64,000 bases of DNA from Wuchereria bancrofti (taxonomy: Eukaryota > Nematoda > Chromadorea > Rhabditida > Onchocercidae). The notes under the pieces are model-generated. The model made no database searches. It had not been told where the DNA came from and worked only from the letters and a program-made list of their open reading frames with translations. Of the stretch, positions 12,241 through 25,650 are shown piece by piece (within the stretch, counting starts at the first letter, position 1; each line of letters starts with the position of its first letter). The translations under genes and the position numbers were made by a program. The DNA lies in NCBI GenBank assembly GCA_005281725.1, contig SSBO01000012.1, positions 4,489,521-4,553,520 of the forward strand, given 5' to 3'.

Positions 12241-15200
12241 GTGCCAAATGGAACATAAGAATTAATAGAGAAGCATAAAGGTTTTTTAGTTGAAATTTGA
12301 AAGCGAAAACATGTTTTGGCTTCACATTTGCCTGAACAGAAATTGAAAAGAAATTGTTTTAAATCCAAATGTTTTGCGAACAAAACTAATATTTGGTGCC
12401 GTACGACATTACAAATAAGTTTTTTGTATCAGATGCGCTTTTCGATTAAATATTTTAAAAGTTTAAACCACTATGAGCTACTTACTGGTATAGTTTTATT
12501 GTCAAATAGGAATTGCGTTCAGAAGGATGAGAGGAACATTTTAAAGCTGAGCCTTATTTCGTGCAGCTAAAATGTTTCTCAGTTTGAAAGCACGTTAAAA
12601 AGGATGGTTCATAAGTTGTCATAACTTGTGATTTCAAATTAACCAAAGAGCAATGTCACTTAGACAAAAAAAGAAAAAAAATGTAAAAAATATGACCTAT
12701 GGCTGAGATATGATTCAGTTAATATTTTATTTCCAGAAGATGAATCAAATCTGTATGAAAAAAATTGTTTTAATAGTTGCACTGTAGTGTGACGAATTTT
12801 TTCATGCAATCTCTTTATAACATCACTTTTTGCCTTTTCTATAAGTCCAGTTCACGGTGTTAATATTACTTCTGGGATCACGGCTGTCGAAAAGTTATTT
12901 TGTTTCTTTAGCTCCTTTTCAGATTCTGGATGTATTCTTGCACGAAGCAGCGATTCTTTACTACATCCATCTGCCTACATATATTATGCAGTTGAATGTG
13001 TCAATAAACTTCACGTCTTTTTTTTCTCCACGCCATGACTATTACCAATATTTCACAACCATTTATGACATAACAAATTAAAAATTTCCAATATTCAACT
13101 GAAGAAATAACGACATTGCTGCATTGTTTACTTTATTCCATCTCTTCCAATTTTCATCTACTGCAATAATAAGGTTGTTTAAATAAAGTTGTCCAAATTT
13201 TCTGTTTTTAGATTATTTTGAAAGTTTCTCTTACACTGCAAATTAATTGAGTGTATCCTTGTTGCTTCAAGATTTTAGAGTTTATTTTGAATTTGAAGTG
13301 CAATTTCTGAAAATGTGACACGGAAATATTCAGTCTGTCCATTTTATGAGTGATCGAAAAGGTAGAAATGGAAGCCCAAAATTTTTAAAGCTATTTTATG
13401 GAAAATTCAGTGTTAGTGAAATCCATAAACTCCCAAAGCCTTTAAAGCTCAAAAAAAATACTGTGAGTTAAAACAGTTCCTCAAAGTTTAATAAATTTTT
13501 AAGTAAAAGGATCAACATCGAAAAAATTAGGGGACAAGAAATGGTAAAACCGAAATTAGTAGCCCACACTTTCAATGGCGAGTCCACTTCATCCAATCCC
13601 ATTTTATTCCCAAAAGATTCTCATTTCCTTCTTTCTCCGTCTTCTCTATTCCTGAAACTAAACTTCTTGTTTCTTACACTAAAACAACACGAAAAAACAA
13701 CTCACTCTCAAATTCTAATTTGCACAAACTAAAACTAACTGTTTCCAACTACAATTTTTAATTTTTTTTCTCAAATGTATAAAATTTTTTTTCAAACAGC
13801 AAATTGTGTTTGGTTTCCTATCTTTTACATTGCCTCTATTTCGAATTAGTAAATTGATCTGCTTAAAAAGGTTCAGGGATGGAGTCATAAATTTGTCAAT
13901 CGTACAGAGAGATCATATCAAATTAAAGTGGCATGGAATGTGCTAATGAATCTAAAGATCTTGTTGTGTTAGTGAAATAGTACTAAGGTTTTTAGGCTGA
14001 AAAGCGCAGAGATTATTATGTGGAAATTATTTTCAATTCTACTCACACATGCTTGCTTAAAATTACATCATTATTAATTTAAAAGTTATTTAAATTTGCA
14101 GGCGTATTCATTTCACAACTACTGTTATTCAACCATTGAAGGCAATTCATTATTCCTTTAAAATTTGATATCCAGAAAAGCGACGAATGTCTATACGACA
14201 ATACGAACATATAAATAAATAAACTGAAATATCATAAGTATAATTGAAAAAGATTTCAACGATGGAATTTTAATGTAATCATGTGCAAACAATTAAAAAA
14301 TCTTTGATACTATATCAATAATAATTCGGCTTTAACTAATACTCATCGTTTCCTTCCTAATTTTTTGTTGCAAATGCTGCTGCCTTTCAATAATTATGTC
14401 ATTATTGCTCCTCCAAATCATTCTTATTACGCAGAAATTTGTTTTTAGATGTTCCATCTAGACCTTACAAGGTGTAGCGTTAAACATATGGCGAAATCAA
14501 AGATTGGACAAATTAGAAAAGTGGCCGTTTATGATCAATATTGAATGAGAATAATAACATCAACAGTAATTTTCAAAATCCCATTATATGCAATATGTAA
14601 GAAGATAATACCACCTTCTTGCTGCTTTCATTAAAGCACAATATACCGTACAAACAAAGGACATCTGATAAAACGAGTTAAGTCTGAATTAAACGTTTTC
14701 ATGAATTAAAGAGCTTGATCGATCTTTTGGGAATCAGCGGATCTACAAAGAGATTTATTTTCAGGAATTTCCAACATTTCTTCAAAAATTCTAGTTTTCT
14801 AGTCGTATATCACGTGAAGATCAAATTAGTTTTATTGTAGTTCCGAACAGTTGTGGAAATGATAACGGAGTCTCTGCTGTTTTCTTGATGGATGATCACA
14901 AGCAGTTAAGCCCTAAGATGCAAGTATGTGAACGTTTTCATCTTTTCAAAAGCTTGGACAGGATTTTTGGTATTTCAAAATTAGTAGCGGTTCAGAATTT
15001 GTAGAGAGATCCAGTGTACGAGAATGCAAAATGAGCAATCTTGGAAGTTTTATGTAAGCTCATTCTGCTTATGAAAGAAGAAAATGCTTTAATTTGAAAG
15101 AAATTATATGGCGTCGTAACTCACTGCGGTAATGCTTGAACTCCAAACGGCGATAAAACACCACAATATGACTGATATTAAAAATAGCCGACACGGTTTG

Positions 15201-16584
15201 TGTCATAGCTTGCAATAATTTATAATGTAGACCAATTGTATGATTCCTATATTTTTATAAAACGAATGGAAAATGCTATATCTATGGTAATTAATGTCAT
15301 TTCAAAAATTGTTAAATTGAATTATATGATAGAAATTCATAAAAGCAAACTTCTCGATTTTTTGAGAACAGATCACTAAAAGTTTCTTTAAGGTTATCTC
15401 CAGTATCGTATGTTCGAGATGCAATTCGAAGGACAATAAGATATTTTGTTACTTATGACTGAAACATTATTCTTTTCAAAAATGTGATGCCATCGAATTC
15501 CATTCTGAATCTTTTCAATATAGTGAATTTCGGTTGGAAGAAATTAAATGTGCATTAAAAAAAATATTGTCCAACTGAAAGCAAGACACTTTACTCGGTA
15601 CTGATTAATATACACGTCTTAATTTTCGTTTCATTTCCGTGTGTTCTATTATGAAATATTATATTTCTTGAATAATCAAATTCTTTTTATTTCATTTAAA
15701 TTTTGGATTGTCTTTAAACTAAATGAACATTGTCTTATTATTGTGTATTTTCGTGTCTGAACTACTTTTTAAGCTTAAGCTTTAAATTCATTTTAACAGC
15801 ATCTAATTCAATAAAATTCTCAAAGGCGAAAATTTTCATATCACAATGTGTTGTTTTAGTGGGATTCAGAATTATTTCTGTATTAAGATATTCAGTAGAG
15901 CTGAGATTGATTAAAATGATCATTCTTGGATGAATTTTACTAACTATATTTGCCGAAAATATGGCAAGCAGAGCTAACCAGAATATACATTACTGAGGTG
16001 AAAAAAACAAAACGAAGTCGTATGTCTATGCTAACTAAATTAATCAGTGTTTTAATGATTCTCAGATAAGAAATCTACTGTCGAATCTATGTAGTAAAAG
16101 CAATATCTAACTAAAAGGATAAACAAGTGAAGAAGGAAAAATATAGAAATGCCACGAATGTGAAGCAATAAGCAAGTTTTAAAATTCAAATTAACATTTA
16201 ACAAGAAACTAGTTTTAAAACTCTCAAAACCATGACCCGATGAACAAGAACAGTAAAAATTCATAACAATTTTGAAATTAACTAGAATTTTGCGTCCTGT
16301 ATTTAATTAGCAGCTTTCTTATTATAATTCGATATGTTAGCTGGCAAGAAATTGTTTGCTCAGAAAAGCTAAGAATCTAAAACTTCATTTGTAAGTGATT
16401 ACGACATTACAAACATTTGTAAAAATCATTTTTCAATTTAAGAGAGATTTCTCATTTTGAAGTGTGAATGCTTTCGTTTTACTCAGAGTTTGATCTCTTA
16501 AGGTCTACTTAACTTCTTAAAAAAAAAATTTCCTTCCATAAATTCCTGGTTAATCACTTGTACAATTGCTTCAAATATATCCGA

Positions 16585-16830
16585 CATAAAAGTTTGGTGT
16601 AGAATGAGAGATTGATACAGATTAAGGTTCTAAGTCTCATCTCTATACTAACAGCTTAAATCGGGCTAAAAATAAGTGATTAAACATTCGGTGTCGTTTT
16701 CTAGAAACCGATGTCATAGTCAGGTCTGATATTCTGTTCTTTCAGCACTTTTTAAACCACCAGAAATTTTTTTTAAATATTTACGGTGGATATATAGCGA
16801 AGTTAGAAGTATTCGTGACTTCTTTTAGGA
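16585..16830. repeat. Diverged interspersed repeat, copy B
   Basis: This is the second copy of the element at 12075-12240, in direct orientation. It carries an extra segment of about 45 bp between the CTAAGTCTCA block and the ATTCGGTGTCG block. Divergence is high, suggesting an old mobile or satellite-type sequence. Confidence 0.6.
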
Positions 16831-18748
16831 TTTTAGCTCTCAGTTTTTGTGAGATATATGCTTAAATATTCCTTGCAGGACTTCCCAGCAGTTAACCCAT
16901 TTCATTGCATGGTATAAGTAACCTATGAGACTGAAATATTGTTGTGAACATATTCAAATAAATCAATAAGAGATTTTCAAACAAGCGGGAGTACCACTGA
17001 TAAGTTACCAGAAAGATATTATGCGCATTCCTGATTCATAGTTTTCAAAAAATTAGTTTTTTAGTTCTTATTAAATAACATCTTTATACTCAATACCTAA
17101 CTTTCATGATGATGTTCTCGTCTTTGAAAAAATGATCCAAACATATGGAAACGATCATTTCAAGGTCGTTCATTCTATGTAATTACTACATGCGATTAGC
17201 AGTAGCTAGAACTACGATATCAATAGTATCAGTAACATAAGCATGCAAGTGGATAATGCCAATTTGCTATGTCATTGTGATTGTGGAAATCAAAAAAGAG
17301 AACGAAATGATTTGTTTTTCTTTAAAGATGAATATGTAATTTCTAATCGACAATCACGTCATGTGCATAATGTACGGAACAAGTTATTTGCAGTATTTGA
17401 AGGATAGTTTTTAAAAGCAATGAAGTTCAAATCGTAAAACCTGCATTTGTTCAAATTCAATATTTCCAATCAGTTCAGTTCTTCACTTCTGGATAACAGC
17501 GAGCGAATGACATAGAGAATATGATTACAATACGCATAGAATTGTGCGATTTGTAGTTATACATCTTCATCACTTACGATTAATTTTTTCTTTCTACGGG
17601 GTTTTGACAATGCCACGAGAGTAGAGGATTTCCATTTTTTTTTTTTTTTTGGGCTGAACACGTGGGAATTTTTTTTAATTAGAAAAAAAAATTTCACAAA
17701 AAATTGCCAAATTGGTTCTCTTGTGAGATGTGAGGAGATGTGAGATTTGTGTCTGTTTAGTTTTCAGTGAATTGCACATACTTTTCACAGGATGCAGTAA
17801 AAACCCCCAAGTTTTCCAAAAATAGCTTTATTTTTGAATTTCGCTAATGCTGTAAACCATCACTGAAGAGAAGTTAAGAGTAGAACATCATCCTACCTGT
17901 TTTTTTTGGAATTTCTGTGTCGGATTATGTACTAATATTACTGCTTGTGCCAAATAAGTTTGTATGTTTATGCCGTGATTTGCATCAACTTCATTTTTTA
18001 CTGTTTTTGACACATTGCAATCTTAGTTTTACATCAGGCTTAACTTTTCCGAATCTTTACTGGAAAATTTGTGATTTCATTTTTAACTGTTGAAGCAGTA
18101 TAGCAATTTTTATATCTTAGAAAGTTTTTTTTTTTGCTTTTTAAAGATAAACTCGCAATTCACCTGCAATCGTGATCTGAATCACTGGAGGTGATCTTAG
18201 CTCTATTCAGTTTTCGGAGATGGAACGAAAAATTTTTTGTCATTAATTTGCGATTTAAAATTGTTGTAAGTTCCTGATCAGTTTCGAATTACAACTCTTT
18301 TGGTAATTTTAGGCTTCTAAGGTTTAAAAGTTCAGTCCCAAATTTCAGGGCGAATACCGTTATGTACTGCTCCTGTACTAGATAATAATGATAAGGAAAG
18401 TTTCAGAAATTTGTTTAAATTATAATAGTTGGGCAGCATAAGGTTTTAACGGATTTTAGAGTTGTTCGCAAAGTAGATGTACCTACTCTTATTTACATGA
18501 TTATTTCAATTGTTTCAAATTGCTATTTCAAACTACTGGTAACAGATGAAATGAAATAGTTGATGGTAAATTATCAAACACTACAATTTTAATTCAATAC
18601 TTGTGGAGATCACTTACATACTGTTTGTATACAGTGGTTAAAGGGTCTATCCTTTTGATAGTACGAATATCGCATTTACTTATCCACATTTTCATTTTCT
18701 GGAAGAAAACTGTGGATGATCACTTTGATCATCATTGTTTGTGAACAT

Positions 18749-18800
18749 AATTTCACGGACAAGTCTATTATGCATTCATAATGGACTCGTCCATGAATTT
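18749..18800. other. Imperfect 24-bp hairpin with 4-base loop
   Basis: The left arm 18749-18772 pairs with the right arm 18777-18800 around the loop CATT. There are three mismatches and one potential G-U pair in the 24 positions. The stem lies alone in a gene-poor region. It could be a small foldback element, the remnant of an inverted repeat, or an expressed hairpin RNA. The loop is very short for a classical microRNA precursor. Confidence 0.65.
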
Positions 18801-19782
18801 CTGAAAGGCACAAAACCGGGTACCAGACTGTTTTCCATTATTCCAATAGACAAATCCTTCTTTTATTAGTGCGCTGTGTTTGGCATAGTGTTTTACATGT
18901 ATTCATTTATAATACATACGGTTTCATATGTTATTAATCTTCAAGATGTAATTTATTTTCTTCAAACAAAATTTTTGCTGATTCCTGTTTGCATTTAATT
19001 CATACAAGAACGGCATTCATGCTATCCAATTTAAGAATCACTGTCAAATTCATTCTGAACACATCCTGGCAAATTCATGCCAAAACACTTGTAAGCAACA
19101 TTTGAGATGTTGCAAGCAGATTTATGTAGTAGAACAACGAATGGTTTACTGACGACAATACAGCCAATTGGGGGATAAAATAATAAGTCCGACTCCATAA
19201 TTAATATATTTTTGAGATTCGAAACTTGAATTTTAAGTAGAAATATCGGCAGTTGGTTACATGATCACTGATGTGTGTATGTAGAGTAAGGCCAGTTTTG
19301 AAATTTACAAGAAGGGAAGGGAAGCGTTTCTCCGGGGTTATGAACCTTTTCATTTTGCGGAAAACGACTAAATATGTCGGGACGTCAATCGGTGATGGTG
19401 AGATGACTTCAGCCAGTGAACTTACTCTTCTTTTCTCTTTTCTTCTTTTCCAGTCTCATCGGAACTCTGAAACTCTCGCCACCCCTTCCAGTTTACAATC
19501 ATTCCCGACTCATTAGTTTATCATCAAGGCCAAACCAAATCATTTCAATCGTCCCGATAAAGGCAAAATGGGAAGATGAGTGCAGCGGGAGGATGCGAGG
19601 GTAGAATCCATTTAATTCTTGTTTCCTGCTCCAGTTTTCATGGCATTATCCTTGCGCAACCTCCACCGAATGGCGGCCACGGCTACGGTCACCTTCTTTT
19701 CACCGCCGTCATGTGCATCCTTCCACCAGGAAATGAAAGTTTTCGTTGGTGAATATAGGTATGTACACTCCCACCATTTGCA

Positions 19783-19830
19783 CAAATGCACGCACACGCC
19801 CACACACAAGGATACGCACGCACACACATG
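19783..19830. repeat. Degenerate CA/CG-type simple repeat
   Basis: An interrupted CACACA/CGCACA tract. It explains the His/Thr-rich and Cys/Val-rich open frames that overlap it. Confidence 0.7.
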
Positions 19831-21519
19831 TAGCCACTTAATAAAAGCGAAAATTCCGATGAACTTGGACGAGAAGTTTGTGTTGTCCCGTTTAAATTGT
19901 GCTTTCATTTCCCCGCACATTTACTGTACATGAATATTTTCACAGTGAAATTATCCTTGACAACGTCCGATTTGATTATAATCATAATAACTTACTATTT
20001 CAAAGATAACAATTCTTGCTTATGTACAAGAAAAAAAACAATATTCCACTGAAATTTGCGAAGAATAGTGCCCAAATAACCTGTCAATATTAATTCAGTC
20101 AACAATTTTTTCTAATGAAATTAAGGGAAACAACATTTCGATCCAAATTATCCCTTTGTTACATGCATTTTGTGTGGATTTTAAAGAATTAGTAATAAAA
20201 CTTGATAACAATGCAAATGAGAAACATTTGCAATGTGCTGCATATATATCTCCTAGCCTATTGTCATACATATTTCCTTATCTGTAAAAATTGTTAACAT
20301 AAACAAGAACCGTAGAAAGCACAGTGCTGTGTTATACAGCTATCACCATCTGGCATCAACGTTATCGACAAAAAGTCAGACCGGAAGTTCATCCATACCA
20401 TACTATTTCCGAAACATGCATAGGAAATCAGATTATTGCTGCTACAGAGTGTAGAGAACGATAGATTTTATTTTCCGGAAAACTAATCTTTGAGTAACGC
20501 GAATTAATTGACCAGAAATCCAGAATTCTTACACTTTTTTAATTAGTATGCTAAGAAATGTTGTCATGTTTCAAAAAACAGAAACAGTTCCGAGTATATC
20601 ATTCCTTGTTGCGAGATAAAATTTTTTAATTCATAAAACTGATAATAGAATTGCCAATCACAATGTTAGTTGGAGAAGCATCATCCCTCGTGTTTGTTAA
20701 TCAGAGGAAGCAGCGAGGTGTCAGTTGAAAAACAGAAAGTAAATTGCAAGACACGTATATTCACACACTGAAATTTAGGAGCAGTGGAATTGCACTTGCT
20801 TATTTGATTTGCATATGGCTTTGCAAAGAATTTTGTTGACTAAGTGATTTGGCTGGAATGGACTGTTCGTTTGAGATAGCTCTTTTTTTGATACAACCAT
20901 TCTAATCTTTGTGAATAAAAAGCCGCTATGACAATTTAACGAAGCATAGCTGGATCTACAGTGAAATAAAAAGCCCTGTCGTTTGTCGCCAGCAGCTTGA
21001 AATTATTATTTGTCAATGAAATCTTCTAAAAATAAGTGATGAAAAACTTCTGTAAAGGGGATTTAAGAGAGACATGACATGCATAGTGATTCTTCAGTCC
21101 TGAAAAATTCAACTCCCAAAAACGCGCCATTATCATTATCGTTCTGTCAAAGGAATTATTAAAAGTGTTCAGAGCACTACACAACATATGTTCAACAACT
21201 GTCCAACATTAAAACAGTTCCTATTTTTGTATGGACTGGATCAAAGCGCTACATTTCAAATACACTGTGGTGATCACAATGGTTCACAAAATTGTTATCT
21301 TGTTAGCACAGCAGATGATTCAGGAAGTGAGTTTCGGCATCCACTGCTTGCATCCTTGTCACAGACTCTGAGTTGAGGTATCATTCAACCAAGAAAAAAC
21401 AGGGGCGGAAGATGAACGGAAGGAGGATAAAATGACTGAAAAAAAGAACAGAACCGGGAGACAAACGGCGAAAGAAGTATTAGTATGAATGATGAATTCA
21501 TCGTTTGCAAATCGTTCGT

Positions 21520-21580
21520 CATCCATCATTATTATGATTATTATTATCATTATTATGATATTATGATCACGATCATCGTT
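21520..21580. repeat. ATT/ATC trinucleotide-like tract
   Basis: Imperfect repeats of ATTATTATTATC/ATGATT, low complexity and non-coding. Confidence 0.75.
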
Positions 21581-22539
21581 ACCATAGAGAATCCCAAATG
21601 ATTATGAGATGATTATGGAGAAAAATTTTATAAGTAACTTTAATTTTTCACTGTCTCTTTGGTCGCTAATGATAATGTTTTGCTTTGGAAAATCTTCAAA
21701 AACATTATTATCTACTTAGATGGCTTGAAACTTTCAATGCATGTTTGATTATTCGTCATTTTCCACCACTGTTAAAAATCATAATAAAATGAGACGGAAA
21801 TTTAAAAAAGGAATTATTAATAATGTATAGTTATTTAAGAAAAGATTGTTATTTTCAGTCTTCTATTTAGCAAGTAACTTCATGAGGTTATGCAACAGAA
21901 AACAGGCAACGACAGGATGTGCCATCTCGACATGCTCCTATATCCTCTTCCTATTGGTATAGGACCAACTAGAGCCAAAGAAATTCCAAAGATGATTGTT
22001 ACGGAAATAAAACATTTTGCTGCGAAGAATATAGTTGAAATTTGTTTGATTCAAATCCAGTTTTCTATAATACAATCCAGGCTTTCAGAGTTCCGGATTC
22101 CCATATTTTCTCTATTTTATTTTTCACATAAAGATTGTATATTTAATTGGATCTTTCATTTTTCTTCACTAAGGTTTGCCTTCATTTGATCCTGAAACAA
22201 TGAAAAACTGATTTGATTATTGAGTATTCCAGATGAAAATCAATTTCAAATCAGCGTTCTAGCAATTCAGAAAAATTTGATAGGAAGGGAAAACGGGATG
22301 AGTCGTAGAAACGGACCACGGGAATAGTATGAATCAGGAACAGGAATGGAACATGGGGGAAAGTAAGGAAGAAGAGATGCGCTCTTTGTGGAACATTTAT
22401 TAAGTGAACGTTTAATAGTGTTTGGGTTTCAAATGATGGTTGCTGCATAACAGTGTTGACGCTGTCCCTCCTGCCTTCTGTTTTGCCATGGGATTCATTC
22501 TGTGGAGGCTCGTGACCTTCGGCAAAATGAAAAGTTTAG

Positions 22540-22640
22540 AAAGATGTAGAAGGGCGGGCGGTCGGCCTCGGGGGAGACGGATGTCGGTCGCCGATACCCA
22601 ACCCAACCGAACCGAACGGGAAAGAGAAAGAACAGGGGCT
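22540..22640. other. Local GC-rich island
   Basis: This is the most GC-dense stretch noticed in the window, with several CG dinucleotides and runs such as GGCCTCGGGGGAGACGG followed by AACCCAACCGAACCGAACGG. No coding or RNA gene structure is recognised. It may be a regulatory element or an unannotated promoter. Confidence 0.5.
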
Positions 22641-24224
22641 TACTAGAACCACCACCACTACCATTTACTACCACAACATACATCACCTAAGGATAGAAGA
22701 GCGAGTGCTGATATGCCTGTGCAGCAATGAAAACTACCCACATTTTGTAATCGTCCTCCAAACTAAATTCCGTTTTCTGAGTAGTGCAACTAAGGTCCAG
22801 GGAATTAATTGTCCTACTGTCCAAAATCCACATCTGTCCAGTTGCTACGCCCAGGACTCATTTTAGTAGCATAGACCTCTTGTCTCGTCATTACCTCTCC
22901 CGCCTCATGCACTGATGTGATATTATCATCCCAGATATCTTCTAATTAGTAAACATTCTCATCTGTCATGTTCATAACTTCTCATTACACTTGAAATAAC
23001 ATTATAAATTGTATGCTTGGATCTCCCAAAGCATGTTTATTTGTAACTCATTGTATCCTTTCCGATGTCAAAATAGTTCGGTTACTTTTGAGAGTCTTGC
23101 TGCTTCTACTGATTCTCGCAGAATTAAATATTCAACAGTAACATATGGGATGCTTGACTTTTTTAATTGTTGTAGTACCTTTTCCAACCGTCCATAATCA
23201 GAAGCTTTTTATCTTTCTCTTCATTTCCTGATGCACGTTAAAAATGTCATGATAAAGTGTAAGCAAACAAAATCTGTTTTATTTCCCGTTGAGTGTGCCT
23301 TCTGGGGGTGTCTTGAATTGTTTGTACTGCAAACACGTTGGAAATTCTAATTAGCTCCAGTCGCGAACTTTCCAAAGATGATATTACAATTCCACCTCAT
23401 TTCCCCAGGAAGGGAAAGTTACGCTGACTTCTCAATTTACACATCCCAGCAATGATTTTTTTTTGATTTTCTGAAAATAGAGTATATCATGCAGTAACTT
23501 GTAACTACCATTTAATCCCATTATCCATAAAACTTTTGCAATAACTTGACCGTAATCGATTCCAGCTATATAATTATAATTTCTTTGGAGGAAAAGCAAT
23601 GGGGAGGAGAGGACAAGTGGGAAGACGGGGAGAGATCGAACAGAGCCGCAAAAGAATCGAGTCCCTCAAGGGTGGAAAGAAGTAAAGCAGTGGTGATCGC
23701 CCAGATTTTCTTCACTCAGAACATGTGCCTCTTGGTCGGGGGAAAGTAGTCAGAACAGAAAGTTGATAAGGAAAATTAGGTCGACTCGATACGATTCGTT
23801 TGCCCTAGTGTATCAAGTTCACCCGTCGCATTTCCCCGTACAAAACAATCATCCGACCTTCACTCTTACGCCACCACTACCATCCTTCTCCCTCCTCCTC
23901 CTTCATCCGTTTCGCCGTAACTGGTAATTCATTCCCTACTTCCAACCCATCCTTTCCCTGCCCATGATATAACCTGATATGTGATTAAACTTTGGAATCT
24001 CCTGAAAGACATTTTAAGAATTCAGAAAGGAATTATTATATTAATTTGAATTCTAATTTATAAGTTTTGTTTTCCTGCTAACAACGAATCTGTGGGGATG
24101 TAGATCTGTGAATTAGCAAAACAAGATAATCACCATGATGTGATACTCATTATGTATTTGTCGGATGATCGCAATTTTACATACTATTGATAATAAAGTG
24201 GTGCTCATAAAGCTCACAAGGTTA

Positions 24225-24375
24225 AAATGATCGGAATAGTGATGGTGATAGTGAGAATGATAGTAATGACAAGAATGATGGTCATAGCGACAGAACAGAA
24301 ACAATGATAACGATGGTTTTGATGACAACATCGAAATGATAATGTCCGTCCATAATGACAACAATACCAAGGATT
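24225..24375. repeat. GAT/AATGAT-rich low-complexity tract
   Basis: Repeated GATGGTGATAGTGAGAATGA-like purine-rich units with AT steps. It produces His/Ile-rich shadow frames on the minus strand and nothing recognisable as coding. Confidence 0.65.
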
Positions 24376-25585
24376 GGAGGTAATAATGTCACGTGAGTGA
24401 GTCATATAAGCTAAGCTCTCTGATAACTGCGAACTACTGCTACAGCTTTGAAGAGTGGTTAGCAGTCGGAGCAGCAACTATCAGTTCCCTTGTTCATCAT
24501 TGCTGCAAGCTGAGAATGAAGAAGAAAAAGGAGGCAAGCCCGATAATGGCTTTCGATGTCCCGGATGGATCGCTGGAACAGACCATCACCACTTTCCCAA
24601 ACAGCAGCACTAGAGCTGTCTCACTGTTCTGTGTACTGTTATTGGCTCTGCGCGTGTTTCTAATCTGTGTGGTGTGAGTTGCAGCATTTCTACTCTCAGT
24701 CAACTCGAATCTTCACACAGTTTCCAGTATGGTAGCTTTAGCTCAATATTCTGTCACTCATTTACTCCCTTTTTACCCTCACTCATCTTGATCACTGCGC
24801 CATTCCAATCAGTCTCTCATCCAACTTTCCGATCTCTCTTATTGAAACTGCTTGCTGTGCTGCTGTCCTTCAGCACTAAATGCGTTTGTCCAAAATTTTC
24901 TCTTTCAAAGAATATAAATAATTGCAAGGCTTATCATCATTTCAGAAGACATTGTAAAAAAAAGGGCAAGGAGTTTTATGTTCAAGTAGTGATGCGGAAG
25001 GTGTCACATACAGGTTCCTCTCTTCCACTGTACCTATTGTTAGTTAGGATCTCGGTATTGCTACTATGATTGTGTACTTCTATATGAAACACCTCCCACT
25101 TTCCCTTTTCTAATGGATAGGAACGATTACTCGAGAATGTTGTGAAGTGTATACTTGTTTATACGATCATGCAGATGTTACAAATGGGAAGGATACGAAA
25201 TGCAGCATGATTACTACTTACCACTTTGATGAAATGAAGATTAGGAGGAGGAGAGAAAGTAATCTAGATGTGATGGAAGCAATACTGGAAGAATGCATAT
25301 GAACTGTTTTGAAAAGCAGTAGAGAACAGTATAAATGTGAATGGAGATTGTACAATTTATTGAAAAGAGTGAAGGAAGATTTGATCTCCACTTTCCCATT
25401 CTCCCACGACGTTTCATCCCGGATCGTTTTGGATAATCTTGATTGGGGAGGGGCGCCAAGGTCATTTCATGGACGTTCAAGGATGCGATGCCTTCCACTC
25501 CTAGTTGCGCACTTCATCCATCCGATCATCGATGATTTTCACTTGGACATAATCTACCTGTTTCTTCCCTTTCTTTTCTCATCTC

Positions 25586-25650
25586 CCACACACAGACACA
25601 CACACACACACGCACACACATATACACACACACATACTCATATACATAAC
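25586..25650. repeat. (CA)n microsatellite
   Basis: About 65 bp of CACACA with scattered G, T and TATA interruptions. Confidence 0.9.

Larger units (their letters stand above)
4809..19260. other. Gene-poor AT-rich intergenic region
   Basis: I see no exon chain, RNA gene or recognisable element here beyond the repeats and hairpin listed separately. Scattered short open frames on both strands lack splice-site partners and family signatures. The region lies upstream of the minus-strand SYG-2-like gene and so is likely to hold its promoter and enhancers, but no individual site can be named. A stretch around 17634-17690 has poly-T and poly-A runs. Confidence 0.5.

Noticed and set aside
12316..12570. 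84-codon plus-strand open frame
   Set aside because: It overlaps no recognised family and lacks splice context. It may be an old transposon relic, but nothing specific supports that.
24393..25069. Two long overlapping open frames of 94 and 131 codons
   Set aside because: The G/C-richer tract lowers stop frequency. The peptides are Ser/Leu/Phe-rich without a domain, and frames are open on the other strand too.
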